DNA from: Flavobacteriaceae bacterium HL-DH10
GTDB lineage: Bacteria; Bacteroidota; Bacteroidia; Flavobacteriales; Flavobacteriaceae
NCBI GenBank assembly: GCA_031826515.1
Contig: CP134536.1
Coordinates: 62,001-126,000, forward strand
Direction: 5' to 3'
Length of the DNA stretch: 64,000 nucleotides
How positions within the stretch are numbered: the stretch's first letter is position 1; each line of letters begins with the position of its first letter. The position numbers were made by a program, and so were the translations under genes. Shown here in pieces: positions 26,917 to 36,160 of the stretch. Under the pieces are notes generated by a model. It saw only the letters and a list, made by a program, of their open reading frames with translations. It was not told the origin of the DNA and did no database searches.

Positions 26917-29900
26917 ATGCGTCTTTATAAAAAACTTTATTGTTTACTTTTTTTTCTTCTAATTACATTAACATCATCTACCCAAGAGGTAACAACCAAT
27001 TCTAAAAAGATTCACTATGCTCCAGATGGTGACAATTTTATTTTAAAAAATGGTGCTAGAAAATTCAATAGAGCTTTGTATGGTACTAATACTGGTTTTA
27101 GAGTAGAAACTGGTGATTTACCAGAATTTGCACTTTACATGCCTAAAATGGGTGGTAATTTTAAATTAGGAATTGCAACCAGATCTACAAGTAAATGGAT
27201 TACAGAAAGTGATTCTATTACAACGTGTTATAACTCTGGAACCATGCTATATGAAATTCATGATACTTTATTACAAAAGGGCGTTATTAAAATACAAGTT
27301 GTTGCTCATGCCGAAAACGAAGCCATGATTTTAAAAGTTGAAACTGAAAACATACCTAAAAACACTACACTAATTTGGCTATTTGGAGGTGCTAGCGGAA
27401 AACGGTTTCATAGAGAAGGTGATATTGGAGCAGATCCAGAATCTGTATTTTATTTAAAACCTGAATATTGTACAAATAATCAATATACGATTCAAAAGGA
27501 TGGTTTTCTTTTAAATTATGGCTCAGAAAACAACAAAGAAAAAACAGGAAATAATAGAACTATTGTTGGAAGCTTTCCAAAATCGGAAGTCAAACTTGTG
27601 GAAGCTCACCTTCAGAAATCACCTAATGAATTATTAAATTCTGAAGCAAAAAAAGCCCCTGCTATTTCTGGCAGAATCCCATTAAGCAGCCAAGATGAGT
27701 TCATTTGGAAAATAGAAAAAAATGACACATTTATTTCCACAAGTCAAAAACAATTAGAAACAGAATTTAAAGAAGGCATACAAAAAGTTAAAACTTTAGC
27801 TGCAAGAGTTAAGCTAAAGACGCCTAATAAATACATAAATACTTTAGGAGGCGCTTTAGCTATTGCGGGTGATGCTATTTGGGAAAGTCCAGCCTATTTA
27901 CATGGTTCAGTCGCATGGCGCATGCACTTAAATGCATGGCGTGGTGCTTATGTTGCCGATCCTCTAGGTTGGCATAATAGAGCTGAAACGCATTTTAAAG
28001 CCTATGGAAATTCGCAAATTATAGAACCCGAATCAGGTCCTGTTGTATTAGATAGTTCTAGAAATTTTGCTAGACAAAAAGAAATATTAGGAACCGCCAT
28101 GTTTAGTCGCGGTTATATAAGCAGACACCCAAACAAAAATACGGTAGCACATCATTATGATATGAATTCAGTATTTATTAATCAATTACTAAGGCATTAT
28201 CAATGGACCGGTAATTTAGATTTCATGAAAGAAATATGGCCTGTTGTTCAGCGTCATATCGCATGGGAAAAACGAAATTTTGATGCTGATAACGACGGAC
28301 TCTATGATGCCTATGCTGCTATATGGGCAAGCGATGCTTTACAATATACAGGTGGTGGTGTTACATACGCTTCAGCTTATAATTATTCTGCAAACTTGTT
28401 AGCTGCAAGTATTGCTAAAGTATTAAATGAAAATCCAGAACCTTATATTGAAGAAGCTAATCATATTAAAGCAGCTATTGAAACAAAACTATGGGTTGCA
28501 GAAAAAGGCGTATTTGCCGAATACAAAGATTTATTAGGCAATCAATTAGTGCATGATAACCCTGGTCTTTGGACTATTTATCACAGCTTAGATGAAGGTA
28601 TTGCAAATGCATTTCAAGCCTATCAATCTTTAAGATATGTTGATACAGAAATTCCGCATATTCCTGTAAAAGCAGAAGGGTTACCTTATACCGATTTAGA
28701 ATTAGTATCCACTTCCAACTGGCAGCCCTATACATGGTCTGTAAACAATGTAGCTCTAGCAGAAAATTTACATGCCTCTTTAGCTTATTGGCAAGGTGGC
28801 AGAAATGAGGAAGCTTTCAAATTATGGAAAAGTGCTTTAATTGAAAGCATGTATTTAGGGGCATCACCAGGTGGTTTTCAGCAATTATCGGCTTATGATG
28901 CTATTCGAGGTGAATTGTATCGCGATTTTGCAGATCCTATTGGTATGGCCGCACGTTCTTTAGTAGAAGGTTTATTTGGAATACAACCCAATGCTATAAA
29001 AAACATGTTGACTATAACTCCTGGTTTTCCTAAAGATTGGAAAGAAGCGTCTTTAGAGGTTCCAGATCTTTCTATCGCTTTCGCGGAAGAAGAAAACGTT
29101 TCGAAGTACCATATCGTTTCAAAATTTAAACATGAAATGACACTTCAATTGTGTTTCAATGCACCCTATGAAGCGATTAACTCTATTACAATCAACAATG
29201 AGAATGTATCGTGGAAATTAAATGAATCTGCCATCGGAAGTCCTAAAATCAGTATTGAAAGTCCATATCAGGAAACATACAATATTGAAATAAACTGGAA
29301 GGGTGAAACAATAGAAACCCCAACATTCGAATTCGTTGGAGCTTATGGAAAACCTCTTCAGTTTAAAACTTCAAAGGCTAACATTGTAAAAATTTACGAT
29401 CCGCAAGGTTCTATTTTAGAAATAAACAGAACAAATCAACAATTAGATTTCAAAATAAATGCTAAAGAAGGACATAAAACCGTCTTCATTCAGCTAAAAC
29501 AAAACAACATGCTTTGGTGGCAACCTATACATTTAAATGTTAGTCCTAAAGCAGACAAAAATTCTAATTTTCAAAATTGGAATCATAAGCTTCCAACAAG
29601 TACCAAATTTGAAATGATTCCATTAGAATCCATTTTCAATAGCAAAATAACCGATATTTTCGAACAACAATATTTAACACCAAGACCAACATCTCCTACG
29701 CTTCAATTACCAACTCAAGGTATTGGAAACTGGTGTTATCCTTATATAAAACCTATTATTGACGATTCTGGATTGCGAGCAAAAGCAGGCGAGAACAATA
29801 TGATTATTAGTCCGCAAAACATTCCGTTTCAAACCCCTTCCAAAATCAGTAAAAACAATATTGCTTTTGTGTCTCAATGGGATAATTTTCCAAAATCCAT

Positions 29901-30327
29901 AGAAATTCCGCTTTCAGGAAAAGCTTCTCATGTCTATTTTATGATGGCTGGAACAACTAATCCCATGCAAAGTAGGTTTACAAATGGTATTATAGAAATA
30001 TCATATACCGATGGAACTGTTGAAACTTTAGAATTAAAAAATCCAGAAAATTGGTGGCCTATAGAACAAGATTATTTTGTAAACGGATTAGCCTTTACAA
30101 CCGATGCACCAAAACCTCCCAGAGTATATTTAAAAACAGGTGAAATTAGTAGAACATTTAAAAATTTTAAAGCTATAAAAGGCTTTAGCGATTACGGAAT
30201 AGAAGGAGGTGCAGCAACCCTTTTAGATTTACCTTTAGATCAAAATAAAACATTAAATTCACTTAAACTTAAAGCTATTGCAAATGAAGTTGTTATTGGC
30301 TTAATGAGTGTAACGTTAGTTAAATAA
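26917..30327 (+). CDS. Large exported DUF4450-like protein, putative (alpha/alpha)6 glycosidase
   Basis: The ATG at 26917 is used; upstream TTG and TTA codons are not convincing starts. The 1136-residue product has a short signal peptide (to about residue 24). Next comes a beta-rich N-terminal part (ALYGTNTGFRVETGDLPEFALYMPKMGG) of the kind I associate with DUF4450. A central six-hairpin-like region (about 300-690) follows, with RHYQWTGNLDFMKEIWPVVQRH and FDADNDGLYDAYAAIWASDA, as seen in alpha-L-rhamnosidase-like and GH63/GH65-like toroids. The C-terminal third is beta-sandwich-like. D/E residues near DNDGLYD and PESGP are possible catalytic residues. The activity is unknown to me. Its place at the head of the operon suggests a main-chain or rhamnosyl exo-activity, which is speculative. 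Confidence 0.75.
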   Translation: MRLYKKLYCLLFFLLITLTSSTQEVTTNSKKIHYAPDGDNFILKNGARKFNRALYGTNTGFRVETGDLPEFALYMPKMGGNFKLGIATRSTSKWITESDSITTCYNSGTMLYEIHDTLLQKGVIKIQVVAHAENEAMILKVETENIPKNTTLIWLFGGASGKRFHREGDIGADPESVFYLKPEYCTNNQYTIQKDGFLLNYGSENNKEKTGNNRTIVGSFPKSEVKLVEAHLQKSPNELLNSEAKKAPAISGRIPLSSQDEFIWKIEKNDTFISTSQKQLETEFKEGIQKVKTLAARVKLKTPNKYINTLGGALAIAGDAIWESPAYLHGSVAWRMHLNAWRGAYVADPLGWHNRAETHFKAYGNSQIIEPESGPVVLDSSRNFARQKEILGTAMFSRGYISRHPNKNTVAHHYDMNSVFINQLLRHYQWTGNLDFMKEIWPVVQRHIAWEKRNFDADNDGLYDAYAAIWASDALQYTGGGVTYASAYNYSANLLAASIAKVLNENPEPYIEEANHIKAAIETKLWVAEKGVFAEYKDLLGNQLVHDNPGLWTIYHSLDEGIANAFQAYQSLRYVDTEIPHIPVKAEGLPYTDLELVSTSNWQPYTWSVNNVALAENLHASLAYWQGGRNEEAFKLWKSALIESMYLGASPGGFQQLSAYDAIRGELYRDFADPIGMAARSLVEGLFGIQPNAIKNMLTITPGFPKDWKEASLEVPDLSIAFAEEENVSKYHIVSKFKHEMTLQLCFNAPYEAINSITINNENVSWKLNESAIGSPKISIESPYQETYNIEINWKGETIETPTFEFVGAYGKPLQFKTSKANIVKIYDPQGSILEINRTNQQLDFKINAKEGHKTVFIQLKQNNMLWWQPIHLNVSPKADKNSNFQNWNHKLPTSTKFEMIPLESIFNSKITDIFEQQYLTPRPTSPTLQLPTQGIGNWCYPYIKPIIDDSGLRAKAGENNMIISPQNIPFQTPSKISKNNIAFVSQWDNFPKSIEIPLSGKASHVYFMMAGTTNPMQSRFTNGIIEISYTDGTVETLELKNPENWWPIEQDYFVNGLAFTTDAPKPPRVYLKTGEISRTFKNFKAIKGFSDYGIEGGAATLLDLPLDQNKTLNSLKLKAIANEVVIGLMSVTLVK

Positions 30328-30331
30328 TAAA

Positions 30332-31405
30332 ATGAAAAGGAAGGATTTTATTTCTACAACTATACTTGCAACTTTGGGTGTGACAATACCCATGCAGGCA
30401 TATCCTTTTCTTGATATTAATCAGAAAACCCCAAAGCTTTCTGATTTTGAAAAAAGGTTAACCCCAGTTGGTAGAGCATTAGAGTTTGAAGGTTATTATG
30501 TTTGGTGCAACAGTCCAATTCAGGGTCCAGATGAAAAAACCCATGTGTTTTTTTCTCGTTGGCCAAAAATTAAAAGTATGAGCGGATGGACAAATAGTTC
30601 TGAAATAGCTCATGCTGTAGCAGATAAACCTGAAGGCCCATATAAATATGTAAGTACTGTTTTAGCACCTCGTGGTAAAGGGTTTTGGGACGCTACAACA
30701 TGTCACAATCCAAGTATTCATTTTGTAGATGGCAAGTATGCTTTATTTTTTATGGGAAACTCTAACAGAAAACTAAATACACAACGTATAGGTTTAGCAA
30801 CTGCCGATTCTCTTTATGGTCCATGGAAAAGACCAGATGAACCATTATTAAATCCAGGAAAAGAAGGTGAATGGGATGACCATTGCACAACCAACCCTTC
30901 TTTTTTAAAACATCCAAATGGAGAATATTGGATGTACTACAAATCATTTGATACTGAAGGATATATTCATCCAAAATTTAAAATTAGAGGCAATAGAAAG
31001 TATGGATTAGCCATTGCAAAAACACTTGAAGGTCCTTATATTAAATATGATGGTAATCCAGTTATTGATTATCATAAAATGGGAAATAACCAACAATGTG
31101 AAGATGCTTTTGTCTGGTATGATGGTAAGTTTAAAATGCTTGCTAGAGATTTGGGTGTTTATGGTATTGATAAAGGACTTTATATGGAATCAAAAGATGG
31201 CAAAAACTGGTCTGAACCACAAATTGGCTATCAGGAATTAAAAAAATATGTAAAACAACCTCCAGCTCCTAAACATTTAAATCGCTACGGAAGAGCAGAA
31301 CGTCCACAAATATTATTTCAAAACGGAAAACCAACCCATATGTTTACAGCGTCACAGGGTGGTAAATATGAAACCTCATCTGGTTTTATTTTTAAAATAA
31401 ACTAA
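30332..31405 (+). CDS. Beta-propeller glycoside hydrolase family protein (GH43/GH117-like) with Tat-like signal
   Basis: A 357-residue protein starting 4 bp after the DUF4450-like gene. The N-terminus MKRKDFISTTILATLG resembles the twin-arginine-like (KRK/RRxF) signals common in Bacteroidota propeller hydrolases. Blade motifs include YYVWCNSPI, THVFFSRWP, DATTCHNPSIHFVDGKYALFF, WDDHCTTNPSFL and QCEDAFVWYDGKFKMLARD. The repeated Cys-His or Cys-Glu pattern and D/E at blade starts fit clan GH-F-like folds, but I could not line up an unambiguous GH43 D-D-E triad. Precise family and substrate are unknown. It probably trims the same oligosaccharides as its operon mates. Confidence 0.72.
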   Translation: MKRKDFISTTILATLGVTIPMQAYPFLDINQKTPKLSDFEKRLTPVGRALEFEGYYVWCNSPIQGPDEKTHVFFSRWPKIKSMSGWTNSSEIAHAVADKPEGPYKYVSTVLAPRGKGFWDATTCHNPSIHFVDGKYALFFMGNSNRKLNTQRIGLATADSLYGPWKRPDEPLLNPGKEGEWDDHCTTNPSFLKHPNGEYWMYYKSFDTEGYIHPKFKIRGNRKYGLAIAKTLEGPYIKYDGNPVIDYHKMGNNQQCEDAFVWYDGKFKMLARDLGVYGIDKGLYMESKDGKNWSEPQIGYQELKKYVKQPPAPKHLNRYGRAERPQILFQNGKPTHMFTASQGGKYETSSGFIFKIN

Positions 31406-31425
31406 ATAATAAAATAATTAAAATA

Positions 31426-33582
31426 ATGAAAAAAACAAATCTCCTTTTTCTTTTAACCCTTGCATTTATAAGTATTTATTCTTGCAACAAGAGTGTTAAA
31501 ACACCTCAAAAAATAGATAGAAAAGCAGTAGTTACAAGACATAATGTTCAAATAAAGCAAATAGATACTCTAGGTTCTTTATCTGTTGGTAATGGTAGAT
31601 TTGCTTTTACAGTTGATGCAACTGGGCTACAATCTTTCCCCGAGCATTACGCTTTAGGAGTTCCATTAGGTACCCAATCAGAATGGGGTTGGCATACCTT
31701 ACCTAATTCTGAAAACTTTGAATTTAGTGAGACTTTAAAAGGTTACGATTTTAATGGAAACCCTAACAGTTTGTATGCGATTCAAAATAGAGAAGTTGAA
31801 AGAAATATGGCTGCTGCCGATTATTTTAGAGCTAACCCACACCGTTTACAACTGGGAAATGTTGGTTTAGAAATATTAAAAGAAAATGGTGCACTTGCAA
31901 AACCTGAGGATTTAAAAAACATAAATCAAGAACTAAATTTATGGACTGGTAAAATTGAAAGTCGTTTTACTGTAGAAGGTGTCCCTGTAAAAGTTATTAC
32001 TTACGGAAACTCTAAAACAGATGGTATTGCTACAAAAATTGAATCTCCCCTATTACAAGAAAAACGCATTAAAGTAAAATTACGATTTCCATATCCAACA
32101 AATCAATTTGCAGATCGAGGTGTAAATTACTCAAATAGTGATATGCATCAAACCAATGTAGACAAAAAAGAATCAGGCAAAGATTTTGTTTTTAATAGAA
32201 CTTTAGATAATGACACCTATTTTGTTGAAGCTAATTTTAACACCAAAGCAACGGTAACAAAAATTGAAGATCATTATTATACGCTATTACCAGATGCTGA
32301 AAATAGCTTTGAAGTTGCAGTTAATTTTTATCAAAATAAAGAACAGTACGTTTTAACATATAATGAAACCGAAGAAAATAGCATCACAGCATGGGAAACA
32401 TTTTGGCAATCTGGAGGCGCAGTAGATTTTTCTGAATGTACAGATTCAAGAGCTTTCGAACTTGAAAGACGTGTAGTACTATCACAATATCTAACACGTG
32501 CTCAGTGTGCAGGAAACTATCCAGTGCAAGAAACAGGATTAACCTATAATAGTTGGTATGGCAAACCGCACATGGAAATGTATTGGTGGCATGCAGCTCA
32601 TTATCCGTTATGGGGCAGAACACCTTTACTAGAAAATAGCATGGGTTGGTATTTTTCTGCTTACGATAATGCTAAACTAATTGCAGAAAGACAAGGTTAT
32701 AAAGGCGTGCGTTGGCAAAAAATGACCGATCATGATGCTGGTGAAGCACCATCAAATGTTGGGTCGTTTTTAATATGGCAACAACCTCATGTTATTTATT
32801 TAGCTGAAATGATATACCGTAACAATCCTTCAAAAGAAAATTTGGAAAAGTATCAAAAATTAATTTTTTCTACCGCAGAGTTTATGGCTTCATATCCAAA
32901 TTATGATGCTGAAAATGACAGATATATTTTAGGAAAAGGCGTTATTCCCGCTCAAGAATGTTTTAATAAATTAGAAACTTTTAATCCACCTTGGGAATTA
33001 GCATATTGGAAATGGGGATTACAAACAGCTCAAAAATGGCAAGAACGATTAGGTTTAGAACCTCAAAAAGATTGGCAAAAAATTATTGATAAATTGTCGC
33101 CAATGGCTCAAAAAGACGGTGTGTATTTAGTTGCCGAAAGTGTTCCTAATTCGTATGATTCTACTAGCGAGCATTTAATTGATCATCCTGCTGTATTAGG
33201 AGCTTTAAGTGCTTTACCACATAATAATTATGTCGATTTAGAAGTTATGAACAGAACATTTGATTTGGTAGATAAAGTTTGGACATGGAATCATACTTGG
33301 GGATGGGATTTTCCGCTTGAAGCTATGGCTGCAACACGTTTAAATAGACCTGAAGATGCGATTAAAGGGTTATTAAGAGATGAAATTACAAACACCTATT
33401 TGCCAAACGGACACAATTATCAAAATGAAAGACTTACATTATACTTACCAGGAAATGGAGGTATTCTTTCTGCTGTTGCTCTAATGTGTGCTGGTTATGA
33501 TGGAAATACTATTACAAACCCTGGGTTTCCAAAAGATGGGACTTGGAATGTAAAATGGGAAGGCCTACACCCTATGCCTTAA
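31426..33582 (+). CDS. Putative (alpha/alpha)6-barrel glycosidase lipoprotein (GH65/GH95-like)
   Basis: A 718-residue lipoprotein (lipobox IYSCN). The N-terminal half is beta-sandwich (DTLGSLSVGNGRFAFTVDATG, LQLGNVGLEIL). The C-terminal half is a helical toroid with TYNSWYGKPHMEMYWWHAAH, FEPQKDW-type helices and TWNHTWGWDFPLEAMAATRL. The tail NYQNERLTLYLPGNGG and GMLS-like AVALMCAG is reminiscent of GH95 and GH65 proteins. Conserved acidic residues at KPHMEMYWW and WGWDFPLE are plausible catalytic residues. It is last in the operon and followed by a terminator. The family assignment is by fold-level resemblance only and the substrate is unknown. Confidence 0.72.
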   Translation: MKKTNLLFLLTLAFISIYSCNKSVKTPQKIDRKAVVTRHNVQIKQIDTLGSLSVGNGRFAFTVDATGLQSFPEHYALGVPLGTQSEWGWHTLPNSENFEFSETLKGYDFNGNPNSLYAIQNREVERNMAAADYFRANPHRLQLGNVGLEILKENGALAKPEDLKNINQELNLWTGKIESRFTVEGVPVKVITYGNSKTDGIATKIESPLLQEKRIKVKLRFPYPTNQFADRGVNYSNSDMHQTNVDKKESGKDFVFNRTLDNDTYFVEANFNTKATVTKIEDHYYTLLPDAENSFEVAVNFYQNKEQYVLTYNETEENSITAWETFWQSGGAVDFSECTDSRAFELERRVVLSQYLTRAQCAGNYPVQETGLTYNSWYGKPHMEMYWWHAAHYPLWGRTPLLENSMGWYFSAYDNAKLIAERQGYKGVRWQKMTDHDAGEAPSNVGSFLIWQQPHVIYLAEMIYRNNPSKENLEKYQKLIFSTAEFMASYPNYDAENDRYILGKGVIPAQECFNKLETFNPPWELAYWKWGLQTAQKWQERLGLEPQKDWQKIIDKLSPMAQKDGVYLVAESVPNSYDSTSEHLIDHPAVLGALSALPHNNYVDLEVMNRTFDLVDKVWTWNHTWGWDFPLEAMAATRLNRPEDAIKGLLRDEITNTYLPNGHNYQNERLTLYLPGNGGILSAVALMCAGYDGNTITNPGFPKDGTWNVKWEGLHPMP

Positions 33583-33608
33583 CAACAAATCACATATAAT
33601 CATTAATC

Positions 33609-33638
33609 AAAAAGCTACTAAAAAGAGTAGCTTTTTTT
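33609..33638 (+). terminator. Rho-independent terminator closing the third PUL operon
   Basis: Stem AAAAAGCTACT (33609-33619) and AGTAGCTTTTT (33626-33636), six-base loop, continuing T run. It marks the right boundary of the PUL before the galactose genes. Confidence 0.85.
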
Positions 33639-33691
33639 AGATTTTATAGAAAACATTTATTTTAAATAAACGTATTAATTACATTTATTAT

Positions 33692-33699
33692 TATATTTG
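33692..33699 (+). promoter_or_regulatory. -7 promoter box for galK-galT
   Basis: TATATTTG is a perfect TAnnTTTG, 34 bp before the galK ATG at 33733. No CAGGAT element precedes it, so the galactose genes are not part of the motif-linked group. Confidence 0.5.
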
Positions 33700-33732
33700 C
33701 ATAGAAAAGTTATATCAACTACATTAATAAAA

Positions 33733-34880
33733 ATGAACAACGCACTAATTAAAAAAGTAAAAGACAGCTTTATTAATACATACAATTTAGAACCGATTAT
33801 GGTTTTTTCTCCAGGTAGAATTAATATTATTGGTGAACATACTGATTATAACGATGGATTTGTCTTTCCTGCTGCAGTTAATAAAGGTATTGTTGCTGCG
33901 CTTCAAAAAAGTGATTCTAATACGTCTAAAGCAAGTGCATTAGATTTAGATGAAACTATTCAATTTTCAACTGAAACTATTAGTCCGTTAGAAAAAGAAA
34001 GTTGGGGAAATTATATATTAGGAGTCATTTCGGAAATTCAAAAAAAGGGATTACCGTTGATAATTTCAACATAACTTTTAGTGGAAACATTCCTGCAGGT
34101 TCTGGTATGTCATCATCTGCTGCTTTAGAAAACGCAGTTGTTTTTGGCTTGAATAAATTATTCGATTTAGGATTAACAAAAACTGAAATGATTATAATTT
34201 CACAAAAAGCTGAGCATAATTATGTAGGTGTTAATTGTGGTATTATGGATCAATATGCCAGCATGTTTGGTATAAAAAACCATGCCTTACTTTTGGATTG
34301 CAGAACCATTAAAGCAACACCTTTTGAAATTAATTTCGAAAAACATGAGCTTATGCTAATCAACACCAACGTAAAGCATAGCTTGTCTGATAGTGCTTAT
34401 AACGATAGGCGTTCGGTTTGCGAAAAGGTATCAAGCATGTTAAACATTAAAGCTTTAAGAGATGCTACTGAAGCAGATTTAGAAAAAGTAAAAGATACTA
34501 TTTCTAACGAAGATTTTCAAAAAGCACTTTTCGTTATTGAAGAAAACAAACGTGCAGAAAATGCTTCTAAAGCGATGACTGATGGTGATTTAAAAACATT
34601 AGGAGCTTTAATTTATAGCTCCCATGATGGCTTACAAAACCAATATAAAGTAAGCTGCGACGAGTTAGATTTTCTTGTACAACAAGCCAAAGAAAATCAA
34701 GATATATTAGGTGCGAGAATGATGGGTGGCGGTTTTGGTGGCTGCACCATAAATTTAATTGCAAAAACAGCTGTAGATCAATTTAAAACATCTGTTTCAA
34801 AAGCATATAAAGCAAAGTTTGATAAAGACTGTTCTATCTATTCTGTTGAGCTTTCAGATGGCACACATCTTATAAAATAA
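33733..34880 (+). pseudogene. galK: Galactokinase, interrupted by a single -1 frameshift at an A7 run
   Basis: Phosphorylates galactose to galactose-1-phosphate (Leloir pathway). The ATG at 33733 gives SPGRINIIGEHTDYNDGFVFP, the galactokinase signature. The frame then ends at 34074 as KKGLPLIIST. In the -1 frame the protein continues without a break: KKGITVDNFNITFSG, the GHMP ATP-binding motif PAGSGMSSSAALE and the C-terminal MMGGGFGGCTINL. Adding one A to the run at 34040-34046 restores a normal 382-residue enzyme. The site reads CAA AAA AAG G, containing the heptamer A-AAA-AAG, the slippery sequence of E. coli dnaX, in the right phase. It may thus be a real mutation, a sequencing error or a frameshift-expressed gene. 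galT follows 24 bp downstream. Confidence 0.85.
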
Positions 34881-34903
34881 TTAACAACGTATTTTCAAAA
34901 ATC

Positions 34904-35923
34904 ATGAATTCAGATTTACAAGATTATTCACATAAACGCTATAATATATTAACTGACGAATGGGTTTTAGTATCACCTCATCGCGCAAAAAGACCATGGC
35001 AAGGACAAAATGAAGCGGTTTCTAATGAAGTCAGACCATCACATGATGCGAGTTGTTATTTATGTGCTGGAAATACAAGAATTAATGGTGAAATAAATCC
35101 GGATTACAAAGATGTTTTTGTTTTTACGAATGATTTTGCAGCACTACAAACCGATTCAAAAACTTTTTCAGTAGATGATGGTTTATTAAAAGCACAAAGT
35201 GAACAAGGTATTTGTAAAGTGATTTGCTTTAGTCCAGACCACTCAAAAAGTTTAGCAGATATGGATGCTAAAGACATTGAAAAAGTAGTTTTCGCATGGC
35301 AAAACGAATACAAAACACTTAGCGAAAATGAACTTATAAATTACGTGCAAATTTTTGAAAACAAAGGTGCTGTTATGGGGTGTAGTAATCCGCACCCACA
35401 CGGACAAATATGGAGTCAAACCACCTTACCTAACGAAGTTTATAAAAAAGACACACAACAATTAGCTTATTATAACAAAAACAAGAGCAGTCTTTTAGGA
35501 GATTACCTAAAACAGGAATTAGAAAAAAACGAACGTATTATTTTTGAAAACGATGCCTTTGTAGTGCTTATTCCATTTTGGGCAGTATGGCCTTTTGAAG
35601 CTATGATTGTACCTAAATCTCATAAAAGAAGTATTTTAGAATTAGAAAATAATGAATCCTATCTGTTTGCCGAAGCCATTTCGGTTTTAACAAAAGCCTA
35701 CGATAAATTATTCAACACGTCGTTTCCGTATTCTAGCGGAATTCATCAAGCACCAACAAATGGAGAATCTAATAATCATTGGCACTGGCATATGAGTTTT
35801 TATCCACCTTTATTACGAAGTGCTACCGTTAAAAAATTCATGGTAGGCTACGAAATGTTTGGATCGCCACAACGAGATATTACTGCGGAAATTGCAGCTA
35901 AAATGATACGTGATTTGGTTTAA
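34904..35923 (+). CDS. galT: Galactose-1-phosphate uridylyltransferase
   Basis: Exchanges UMP between UDP-glucose and galactose-1-phosphate. The 339-residue protein has the active-site NPHPHGQIWSQ with H164 and H166 (same numbering as the E. coli enzyme, in which H166 carries the uridylyl group). A zinc-type CYLC pair is at 51-54, and FPYSSGIHQAPTNGESNNHWHWH forms the second HIT-like half. Length is normal. It forms an operon with galK, and its intactness argues the pathway is still in use. It would process galactose freed by the PUL. Confidence 0.95.
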   Translation: MNSDLQDYSHKRYNILTDEWVLVSPHRAKRPWQGQNEAVSNEVRPSHDASCYLCAGNTRINGEINPDYKDVFVFTNDFAALQTDSKTFSVDDGLLKAQSEQGICKVICFSPDHSKSLADMDAKDIEKVVFAWQNEYKTLSENELINYVQIFENKGAVMGCSNPHPHGQIWSQTTLPNEVYKKDTQQLAYYNKNKSSLLGDYLKQELEKNERIIFENDAFVVLIPFWAVWPFEAMIVPKSHKRSILELENNESYLFAEAISVLTKAYDKLFNTSFPYSSGIHQAPTNGESNNHWHWHMSFYPPLLRSATVKKFMVGYEMFGSPQRDITAEIAAKMIRDLV

Positions 35924-36120
35924 CAATCCTACTTGTTTTTTCATTAAAATTTAACCGTCTTGTCGAAATGAGCTAAGATTCATACATCACAGTATTTAAT
36001 GATGCAATTTTTTATATGTGTTCGAAATGACTTATAATATTTAATAAATTCCGAAGTGTTTCACTCGGATTGATGCCTTAAATTAATAAGCATCATACTA
36101 ATTCATAATTTTAAAAGTTA

Positions 36121-36128
36121 TATTTTTG
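36121..36128 (+). promoter_or_regulatory. -7 promoter box for the beta-helix lipoprotein gene
   Basis: TATTTTTG matches TAnnTTTG, 33 bp before the ATG at 36161. Confidence 0.4.
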
Positions 36129-36160
36129 ATAATTCATACAAATAATACAACTAGTCAGTA

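Noticed and set aside
33697-33732. Extended galactokinase start from TTG at 33697
   Set aside because: The TTG is part of the -7 box TATATTTG; the ATG at 33733 matches the family start.
34002-34880. Separate 292-residue gene starting inside galK
   Set aside because: Its first 15 residues come from the wrong frame; the remainder is the continuation of galactokinase after the frameshift.
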